Shown piece by piece: positions 1 to 5,579 of a stretch of DNA of 12,824 bases; position 1 is the first letter of the stretch, and each line of letters begins with the position of its first letter. The position numbers were made by a program, and so were the translations under genes. This DNA comes from UBA4655 sp044337015 (GTDB lineage Bacteria; Planctomycetota; Planctomycetia; Pirellulales; UBA1268): positions 1-12,824 of the forward strand of contig JBIIOJ010000066.1 in NCBI GenBank assembly GCA_044337015.1. Reading direction: 5' to 3'. The notes beneath the pieces were generated by a model, which did not search any database, had not been told where the DNA came from, and worked only from the letters and a program-made list of their open reading frames with translations.

Positions 1-723
1 CTCCGCGAATCGGCAACGAATGCCTGCCGGTTCATCGCGTCGAGCCAGCACGAAAAGCGGGGCGGCTGGCGTTACATGCCGGGGATCGGGTCCGACCTGT
101 CGGTGAGCGGATGGATGCTCTTGGCGTTGCGATCGGCCCAGCTCGCGGGAATCGAGGTCGATCGTCGCTCTCTCGCCGGCGTGCGGGTGCTGCTCGACAC
201 GTCGCAGTCGGTGGAAGAACCCGACGCCTACGTCTACAACCCCTACGCCTCCGACACGCCGGAGCAGCGGGCGGGCCGCATGCCGTCGCCGACGATGAAC
301 GCCGTCGGCCTGCTCATGCGGCTCCACATGGGAACCGCACGGAACGACCCCCGCATCGTGCGGGCCGCGGCCAAGCTCGCCGCCGACCTGCCGTCGGATG
401 GTTCGCCGGCCCGGCCCAGCCGCGACTGCTACCTCTGGTACTACGCCGCACAGGCGCTGTTCCACGTCGGAGGGGAGGCATGGGACCGATGGTATGGCCG
501 GCTTCACGATCTGCTCGTCGCTTCGCAGGAGACGGGCGGAGACCAGGCCGGCAGCTGGAACCCGGGCGGCGTGGTGCCGGACCGCTGGGGGGGCTTTGGC
601 GGGCGGATCTACGTGACCGCGCTCAACCTGCTCACGCTCGAGGTGAGCTACCGCCATCTTCCGATCTACGAGGTGCTCGCCCGCCCTCCCGACGATCGAG
701 AGCCCGGACGAAGCTCTCCGTGA
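1..723 (+). CDS. Prenyltransferase/squalene-oxidase-repeat protein (5' end cut off)
   Basis: Reading frame 1 is open from the first base to a TGA at 721-723, giving a 240-residue C-terminal fragment whose start lies outside the window. Residues 21-25 read GGWRY and are followed by a SDLSVSGWMLLALRSAQLAG stretch. This is the aromatic, Gly-rich alpha-helical repeat style of the terpene cyclase / squalene-oxidase superfamily (alpha-alpha toroid). Later come SPTMNAVGLLMRL, a DCYLWYYAAQALF repeat and a closing SWNPGG...RWGGFGGRIYVTALNLLTLEV block. Planctomycetes carry many such proteins annotated only as repeat-containing. The DxDD-type catalytic motif of true hopene cyclases is not visible here, so enzymatic activity is unproven. 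The last ~90 bases overlap the convergent gene on the other strand. The family call is firm; the substrate is unknown. Confidence 0.85.
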   Translation, partial: LRESATNACRFIASSQHEKRGGWRYMPGIGSDLSVSGWMLLALRSAQLAGIEVDRRSLAGVRVLLDTSQSVEEPDAYVYNPYASDTPEQRAGRMPSPTMNAVGLLMRLHMGTARNDPRIVRAAAKLAADLPSDGSPARPSRDCYLWYYAAQALFHVGGEAWDRWYGRLHDLLVASQETGGDQAGSWNPGGVVPDRWGGFGGRIYVTALNLLTLEVSYRHLPIYEVLARPPDDREPGRSSP

Positions 724-1117
724 TCGCGGAGAAGACCCGGGCGATCCGGTCCCATTCCCGGTCCTCCGCCTGGCAGAGCAGGAGGTAGGTCGCGTCCGCG
801 GTCTCGAGCGTGCGGACGGCCGCCGTGTTCGTGAGATCGAGGCAGTAGAAGTTGAGATCGTAGCCCGGGAGCGAGTGGCCGCTGACGCTGTCGCTTGCCC
901 GCTCCATGTCGAGTTCCCGGTATTCCTCCCGCATCTCCGCGACCACGGCTTCGGAGAGCCGCGACGCCGGTTCGCCGGGAGCGTGGGCGCTGATCGACCA
1001 AAATCCTCCCTCGGGCGAGTAGACGGTGACCGCGGCCTGACCGCCCTGCGCGTCGGAGATGTCGACCGTCCAGTTGTCGGGATAGTCGAATCGCAGTCCC
1101 AGCTTGTCGAATCGCAT
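632..1117 (-). CDS. Conserved hypothetical protein, possible PsbP/Mog1-like fold
   Basis: This is a 161-residue protein. The start at 1117 is chosen because AGGAG lies about 7 bases upstream on the minus strand and because the protein begins directly with an ordered domain (MRFDKLGLRFDYPDNW). An upstream in-frame ATG at 1231 would add 38 low-complexity residues with no support. The body has alternating strand and helix character: YPDNWTVDI, AVTVYSPEGGFWSIS, LPGYDLNFYCLDLTNTAAVRTL, YLLLCQAEDREWDRI and VFSAITESF. The YPDNW entry and the final 'F.AITESF' helix resemble PsbP/Mog1-type small domains; this is an inference from pattern. No signal peptide is visible, so it is probably cytoplasmic. 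The residues after about 137 are Arg/Gly/Ser-rich and exist only because the frame runs on into the tail of the convergent neighbour. It is divergent from flhA across a 98-base gap. Function is unknown. Confidence 0.75.
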   Translation of the reverse strand: MRFDKLGLRFDYPDNWTVDISDAQGGQAAVTVYSPEGGFWSISAHAPGEPASRLSEAVVAEMREEYRELDMERASDSVSGHSLPGYDLNFYCLDLTNTAAVRTLETADATYLLLCQAEDREWDRIARVFSAITESFVRALDRREGGRAPRRSEDGGSSPRA

Positions 1118-1215
1118 GATGGCTCCTGCCCGAAAAATTCCGGGCGATCCGGCCATTGTAAGCCCACCCGACCGATCTGGACCGGCTCTTCCCCGCCCGC
1201 TACCGTCCCCCGTCC

Positions 1216-3303
1216 ATGCCAGGCTCCGCACCTTCCACCGTCGCTTCCAGCCGGCCCGCCGGGCGGGCTGCGGCCATCGCTGCCGACGCCTTCCTGCCGG
1301 CCGTGATGCTGCTTGCGGTGCTCGTCGTGCTCGTTCCGGTGCCGGCCGGGCTCGTGGATCTCTTTCTCGCCGCGAACCTGGCGATTTCCACGCTCGCGCT
1401 CGTCGGGGCGCTTGCCGCCCGGTCGCCGCTGGAAATGAGCGTCTTCCCGACCTTCCTGCTCGGCACGACGCTCGTGCGGCTCGTGCTCAACATCTCGACC
1501 ACGCGGCTCATCCTGACCCGCGCCGCCGTGGAGGGAGATGCGGCGGCCGGCGAGGTGGTGCGGGCGTTCGGCGAGTTCGTTTCGGGCAACAGCGTCGTCG
1601 TGGGGGCGGTGATCTTCGCGATCATCGCGGTGATCCAGTTCGTCGTGATCACCGCCGGCGCGACGAGGACCGGCGAGGTGGCGGCACGGTTCGCGCTCGA
1701 CGGACTGCCCGGCAGGCAGATGGCGATCGACACCGAAGTGCAGGCCGGCACGGTCACCCGCGAGCAGGCCCGCGCGATGCGGCTCGACCTCCAGCGGCAC
1801 GCCGACTTCTTCGCCAACATGGACGGTGCGAGCCGGTTCGTCCGCGGCGAGGCGGTGGCCAGCGTCGTGATCACGATCGTCAACATCGTCGGGGGGCTGG
1901 CGATCGGCGTGGGGCAGCACGGCATGCCCATCGGTCGGGCCGTCGACGTCTATTCGCGGCTCACGATCGGCGACGGGCTCGTCTCCACCGTGCCGTCGCT
2001 CCTGGTGTCGATCGCGACGGGCCTGCTCATCTCGCGGTCGAGCCAGGCGGTCGACCTGTCGGGGGAACTCCGCAGGCAGTTCGCGGCGCGGCCGCTCGCG
2101 CTCATCGTCACGGCCGCTTTCCTCGCGGTGCTCGCCTTCACGAAGCTGCCGTTCCTGCCGTTGGCCGCCGTGGCATCCGTGCTCGTGGCCGTGGCGTGGC
2201 AGACGGGCAGGAAGGGCCCGTCCGCCCCGGAGCCGTCCGCGGAGCAGGCCGGGCCGCGCGAGTCTTCGTCCGCCGGATCCGTCACGGCGGATCTACTCGC
2301 CGAGGAGATCGTCGTCGTCGAGGTGGGCCGCGGACTCGTGCACCTCGTGGCCGGGCCGGAAGCTCCGCTGCCCCGTCGGTCGGCGACGCTGCGTGCAGCC
2401 CTGGCGAGTGATCTCGGCATCGTGCTTCCGAAGATCGTCTTTCGCGACGAAGCCTCGCTCGAGCCGCAGAGCTATCGCGTGCGGATCGCGGGCGAGCCGG
2501 CCTGGGAAGGGGAGCTGCTCCAAGGGAAGGCGCTCGCCGTCAGGAGAGCCGCCGACGAGCAGCCGCTCGATGGCGTCGAGGCGGCCGATCCGGCGGGCGG
2601 CCGCAAGGGCGTCTGGATCGCGCCGCGGCAGGTCGCACAGGCCCGACGGCAGGGCGCCACGGTGCTCGACGCCCCGGACGTCGTGGCGAGGGCGGTGGAG
2701 TCGGCCGTCCGCCGCCACGCCGACGCGATGCTCACCCGCAGTGGCGTCTCGCAGCTCGTCGAGGGCCTGCGGGCGGCGCAGCCCGCCGCCGTCGACGGGA
2801 TCGTGCCGGAACAGTTGCCGCTCGCGCTCGTCCATCGCACGCTCCAGCTGCTCGTCCGCGAGGGGGTGCCGATCCGTCCGCTCTCGGGCGTGCTCGAGCT
2901 GATGGCCGACCATGCTCCGGCCGCCGCGGATGCCGCCGCGCTCGCGGAAGGCGTGCGGCAGGGCCTCGCCCGGACCATCTGCCGGCGGCTCCGTGACGAG
3001 CAGGGGCGGCTTTCGGTCGTGAGGCTCTCCGAGGCGACGGTCGCGGGGCTCGTGGAGGCCGCTTCCAAGCGGGGCAAACCCGATGCGAAGGCGCTGGCAG
3101 CGATCCGCAGGGCGGTCTCCGCCGGCGGCGAGCGGTCGAGCCCTCGGCCGGTGGTGGTGCCGGGCCGGGTGCGGCGCCAGGTCCGCGATCTTCTGGTGAA
3201 GTCGATCGCCGGAGCGGTCGTGCTCGCCGAGGAAGAGCTGGCCGACGAAACGACCGCGGATGTCTTCGCCACCGTCGGCGACGAGTTCGCGAGGGCGGCC
3301 TGA
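1216..3303 (+). CDS. flhA: Flagellar biosynthesis protein FlhA
   Basis: The protein has 695 residues, the usual FlhA length. FlhA is the inner-membrane export gate of the flagellar type III secretion system; its cytoplasmic C-domain docks chaperone-substrate complexes. An N-terminal membrane half (residues about 25-330) has hydrophobic segments near 25-45, 47-68, 76-100, 127-147, 213-234, 247-275, 293-309 and 311-328. The FHIPEP-type cytoplasmic loop is recognisable: EVAARFALDGLPGRQMAID at 154-172 and MDGASRFVRGEA at 202-213, with Asp203 matching the conserved loop aspartate. The C-domain carries GVWIAPRQV, the VEGLR...VPEQLPLALVHRTLQLLVREGVPIR block and a LELMADHA helix. Oddities: the usual TKG before the loop reads TAG, and the usual GDA reads GEA. 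No Shine-Dalgarno sequence is obvious before the ATG at 1216. FliA follows 255 bases downstream on the same strand. Confidence 0.96.
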   Translation: MPGSAPSTVASSRPAGRAAAIAADAFLPAVMLLAVLVVLVPVPAGLVDLFLAANLAISTLALVGALAARSPLEMSVFPTFLLGTTLVRLVLNISTTRLILTRAAVEGDAAAGEVVRAFGEFVSGNSVVVGAVIFAIIAVIQFVVITAGATRTGEVAARFALDGLPGRQMAIDTEVQAGTVTREQARAMRLDLQRHADFFANMDGASRFVRGEAVASVVITIVNIVGGLAIGVGQHGMPIGRAVDVYSRLTIGDGLVSTVPSLLVSIATGLLISRSSQAVDLSGELRRQFAARPLALIVTAAFLAVLAFTKLPFLPLAAVASVLVAVAWQTGRKGPSAPEPSAEQAGPRESSSAGSVTADLLAEEIVVVEVGRGLVHLVAGPEAPLPRRSATLRAALASDLGIVLPKIVFRDEASLEPQSYRVRIAGEPAWEGELLQGKALAVRRAADEQPLDGVEAADPAGGRKGVWIAPRQVAQARRQGATVLDAPDVVARAVESAVRRHADAMLTRSGVSQLVEGLRAAQPAAVDGIVPEQLPLALVHRTLQLLVREGVPIRPLSGVLELMADHAPAAADAAALAEGVRQGLARTICRRLRDEQGRLSVVRLSEATVAGLVEAASKRGKPDAKALAAIRRAVSAGGERSSPRPVVVPGRVRRQVRDLLVKSIAGAVVLAEEELADETTADVFATVGDEFARAA

Positions 3304-3558
3304 CCATGAGTGTCATCACCATGCATTTCACCATGCATTTCACAGTGGAGAAGCAGGGTTTCATGGGCAGGACGCCGAGCGTGCGGCCCGCGAAAAAAGA
3401 TTTCAAGAAATGCCAGCCGACCGGACGATGTCTTCGTGCCCCCACGGCGAAGCCGCGCCCCGACTCCATGCCTCCGCATGGAATGGCCGTCCGCGACGCA
3501 GGCACGGAGTGAGGACCAGTCCGGAAGATCCGGACCAACGCGTTTCAAGGAGGAGAGC
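3304..3558 (+). other. flhA-fliA intergenic region
   Basis: This 255-base gap begins with a short tandem repeat (3318-3343) and then an A-rich patch (GAAAAAAGATTTCAAGAAA, about 3391-3409). No convincing sigma-54 or sigma-28 promoter, and no hairpin with a T-run, could be seen. It reads open in the fliA frame from 3310 and in another frame from 3306 to 3512, but neither translation looks like a protein. It most likely holds the leader, and perhaps a housekeeping promoter, of fliA. Confidence 0.4.
3318..3343. repeat. 12-bp tandem repeat, just over two copies
   Basis: ACCATGCATTTC occurs at 3318-3329 and again at 3330-3341, followed by AC at 3342-3343, which begins a third copy. Each unit contains the palindrome ATGCAT, so two such palindromes sit 12 bases apart just after the flhA stop. 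The repeat may be chance slippage or a binding site. Confidence 0.7.
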
Positions 3559-3561
3559 GTG
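3548..3561 (+). promoter_or_regulatory. Strong ribosome binding site deciding the GTG start of fliA
   Basis: AAGGAGGAGA precedes GTG (3559-3561) with near-ideal spacing. It fixes the fliA start at a GTG rather than at the in-frame ATG at 3310, which would add 83 residues unlike any sigma-factor N-terminus. Confidence 0.85.
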
Positions 3562-4344
3562 GCGAACCAACTGTCCCCGGAAGAGGTCCAGGAAATCTGG
3601 AAGCAGTTCAAGCTCGACCAGTCGAACGAGGATCTGCGCAACCGTCTCATCGAGATCTATTTGCCGCTCGTGAAGTACAACGGCGAGCGGATCTGGTCGC
3701 GGCTGCCCGACGGCGTCGAGCTCGACGATCTCGTCTCGGCAGGCACGTTCGGGCTAATGGACGCGATCGACGCGTTCGACATGTCGCGGGGCGTGAAGTT
3801 CGAGACCTACTGCGTGCCGCGGATCCGCGGTGCGATGCTCGACGAGCTACGGACCATGGACTGGGTTCCGCGGCTGGTCCGCAGCAAAGCCAGCAAGCTC
3901 AACGAGGCGGTCAAGACGCTCGAGGCGAAGCTCGGCCGAGCGCCGTCCGACGCCGAGGTGGCCGAGCACATGCAGCTCTCCCGTGAGGACTTCGAGAAGC
4001 TCCTCGTCGACGCCAACGCCGTGGGGCTCGTCTCGCTCAACAAGAAGTGGTGCGAAACCGACAGCTCGAAGGACGTCCGCGAGATCGACGTGCTCGAGGA
4101 CAAGCGGGGAGAGGACCCGACGCGGCGGATCCAGAAGGGCGACCTCATGCGGCTGGTGACGAAGGGGCTCAACCGCAACGAGCGGCTGATCATCATCCTC
4201 TACTACTACGAGGAGCTCACCATGAAGGAGATCGGGGCCACGCTCGACCTCTCGGAGAGCCGCGTCAGCCAAATGCACAGCGCCATCGTCGAGCGGCTGC
4301 AGAACCAACTCGGCCGGCGGCGGCCGGAATTCGCGGTGGGATGA
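3559..4344 (+). CDS. fliA: RNA polymerase sigma-28 factor (FliA/WhiG family)
   Basis: This 261-residue sigma factor for late flagellar and chemotaxis promoters starts at GTG with a near-perfect ribosome site. Region 2 spans about 26-100. It opens with LRNRLIEIYLPLVKY and includes LDDLVSAGTFGLMDAIDAFD (55-74, core binding) and FETYCVPRIRGAMLDELR (81-98, -10 recognition and melting). DWVPR (101-105) leads into region 3, with LEAKLGRAPSDAEVAEHM. Region 4 (about 205-252) has LNRNERLIIILYYYEELTMKEIGATL followed by the helix-turn-helix LSESRVSQMHSAIVERL. Length and architecture match FliA/WhiG rather than RpoD or RpoH, because region 1.1 is absent. flhA lies upstream and an FlgM-like gene downstream, which supports a flagellar role. 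The TGA stop overlaps an ATGA where a short reading frame begins; that frame is probably not a gene. Confidence 0.95.
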   Translation: MANQLSPEEVQEIWKQFKLDQSNEDLRNRLIEIYLPLVKYNGERIWSRLPDGVELDDLVSAGTFGLMDAIDAFDMSRGVKFETYCVPRIRGAMLDELRTMDWVPRLVRSKASKLNEAVKTLEAKLGRAPSDAEVAEHMQLSREDFEKLLVDANAVGLVSLNKKWCETDSSKDVREIDVLEDKRGEDPTRRIQKGDLMRLVTKGLNRNERLIIILYYYEELTMKEIGATLDLSESRVSQMHSAIVERLQNQLGRRRPEFAVG

Positions 4345-4645
4345 GCCGTCGCCGAAGAGGCGAGGGTCGGATCACACCGGAAAAAACGGCAGAAAAATTG
4401 GGCTCATGGTTCGAGGGCGAGATGCCGATAATGAAAAGCTCGGGCAGTCGATGCCCGCTGGAAGCGGATGTCGAGAAAGCGGATCGAACGACTGGCATTC
4501 TGGAAAAGCGCGGCAAGAGTTGAGGCATCACGAACCACCTGCCGCCCGTCCGCGTAGGACATCCTCGACGGGTCGATGACCTGCGAGGGTGCACGAGACG
4601 GGGGCGACGGACGGTTCAGACACATCCATCGGAAGGAGACGGATC
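4345..4645 (+). other. fliA-flgM intergenic region
   Basis: This 301-base stretch holds a probable sigma-28 promoter at 4404-4431 and the flgM ribosome site (GGAAGGAG, 4631-4638). A 60-codon frame from 4341 to 4523 runs across it, but its translation shows no recognisable domain and the promoter lies inside it. I see no terminator after fliA, so readthrough from fliA into flgM is possible. Confidence 0.5.
4404..4431 (+). promoter_or_regulatory. Probable sigma-28 (FliA) promoter for flgM
   Basis: GCCGATAA at 4424-4431 is identical to the enterobacterial sigma-28 -10 consensus (8/8). Upstream, TCATGGTT at 4404-4411 matches the -35 consensus TAAAGTTT at 5 of 8 positions. The spacing is 12 bases, against the usual 11. 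Transcription would start near 4438, leaving a leader of about 200 bases before flgM. An FlgM gene under sigma-28 control is a known feedback arrangement in other bacteria. Application here is inferred. Confidence 0.6.
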
Positions 4646-4927
4646 ATGCAAATCTTCGGTGTTTCGGCGACGAACGGTTCGCAGGCGCTTTCGGGCGTGA
4701 AGGGGATCGGTGGCGCCGGCCCGGCCAAGGCTGCCGGCGAGGTGGCCGACGTTCGCGACTCGGTTTCGCTGTCGGTCGATGGCGTGCGTGCGGCCGAGGC
4801 GGCCGCGACCGCCGACATCCGGTTCGACCGGGTGCAGGCGATTCGCGCCGCGATCGCCGATGGCAGCTACGAGACGCCCGAAAAGCTCGACATCGCGCTT
4901 GATCGGCTGCTGGAGTCGATCGGCTGA
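4646..4927 (+). CDS. flgM: Anti-sigma-28 factor, FlgM family
   Basis: This 93-residue protein would hold FliA inactive until the hook is finished and FlgM is exported. The start at 4646 is fixed by GGAAGGAG about 7 bases upstream; an in-frame ATG at 4589 lacks such a site. The N-terminal half is Gly/Ala-rich and probably disordered, as in FlgM. DSVSLS (38-43) is typical of the family. The C-terminal part (58-92), IRFDRVQAIRAAIADGSY plus a PEKLDIALDRLLES helix, matches the sigma-binding helices, including the characteristic 'R...I...I..G.Y' core. It lies next to fliA behind a sigma-28-like promoter and ends just before a strong terminator. The sequence is short, so the family call rests on the C-terminal motif and the context. 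Confidence 0.85.
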   Translation: MQIFGVSATNGSQALSGVKGIGGAGPAKAAGEVADVRDSVSLSVDGVRAAEAAATADIRFDRVQAIRAAIADGSYETPEKLDIALDRLLESIG

Positions 4928-4985
4928 GGCCGGGGCGACTGTGCCGACTACGATCGGCGCCGACTTCGATCGGGAATGTACAATT

Positions 4986-5026
4986 GGGGCAGCGGGCTCG
5001 AGGAGTCCGCTGCCCCTTGTCGTTTT
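4986..5026 (+). terminator. Intrinsic terminator after flgM
   Basis: GGGGCAGCGG at 4986-4995 pairs perfectly with CCGCTGCCCC at 5007-5016. The stem can extend inward to 14 pairs (one G-T wobble) with a GAG loop at 5000-5002. It is followed by TTGTCGTTTT (5017-5026). It would end the fliA-flgM transcript 20 bases before the fur start. Confidence 0.85.
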
Positions 5027-5046
5027 AACCGTGATCGAGGATCGCC

Positions 5047-5553
5047 ATGTCCGTCTCCGATGATTTCGCGCTCCAGAGCGTGAAGGTCGCGATGACGCCG
5101 TGGGAGCGTTTCGACGAGTTTCTCCAGGCCCGTGGCAAGAGGATCACGAAGCAGCGGCGGCTGATCGTGGAGCAGGTCTACGCGAGCCACGAGCACTTCG
5201 ACGCCGACCAGCTCATCGAACTCATCCACGCGACGCCGGAGGGGGCGAAGGCGAGCCGCGCCACCGTCTACCGGACGCTCGGCGACATGGTCGACGCCGG
5301 ACTGCTCCGCAAGATGGTGCTCGGCGGCCGCGAGGTCTACGAGCACGACTACGGCTACCCGCAGCACGACCACCTCTTCTGCTCGAGCTGCAAGACCCTC
5401 ATCGAGTTCTCGAGCGACGAATTGATCCGCATCCGGGACGCTGTGGCCGCGACGCACCAGTTTCGGGCGGAATCTCACCGGCTCATCATCACCGGCATCT
5501 GCGCCGATTGCCGCAGCAGCCGCAGCCGGAACCGCCACCAGGACCGCGTTTAG
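5047..5553 (+). CDS. fur: Fur-family metal-dependent transcriptional repressor
   Basis: The protein has 168 residues. The N-terminal winged helix (about 17-95) contains RGKRITKQRRLIVEQVY, and the recognition helix is ASRATVYRTLGDMVDAGLL (69-87). The dimerisation and metal domain shows HEHFDAD (48-54), HDHLFC (107-112), C112-x2-C115, IEF (Glu120), ESH (His144) and C152-x2-C155. The two CxxC pairs form the structural zinc site of the family; the His/Glu set is the regulatory metal site. Glu120, rather than Asp at the PerR-type position, favours Fur over PerR. Zur or another specificity cannot be excluded. The usual HHDH reads QHDH. The ATG at 5047 is preceded by GAGG; a later Met at residue 16 is possible but less likely. 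The Arg-rich tail after 156 is unremarkable. The gene converges on the cytochrome-repeat gene with a 26-base gap. Confidence 0.93.
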   Translation: MSVSDDFALQSVKVAMTPWERFDEFLQARGKRITKQRRLIVEQVYASHEHFDADQLIELIHATPEGAKASRATVYRTLGDMVDAGLLRKMVLGGREVYEHDYGYPQHDHLFCSSCKTLIEFSSDELIRIRDAVAATHQFRAESHRLIITGICADCRSSRSRNRHQDRV

Positions 5554-5579
5554 CGGCGTGGACGGGGTGTTTCGCGATA

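Noticed and set aside
3306..3512. 68-codon frame just after the flhA stop
   Set aside because: It begins with the translated 12-bp tandem repeat (MHFTMHFT), lacks a domain, and has only a poorly placed ribosome site. It is possible but unsupported.
3310..3558. N-terminal extension of FliA from the ATG at 3310
   Set aside because: The GTG at 3559 has an excellent ribosome site, and the protein from there has the normal FliA start and length.
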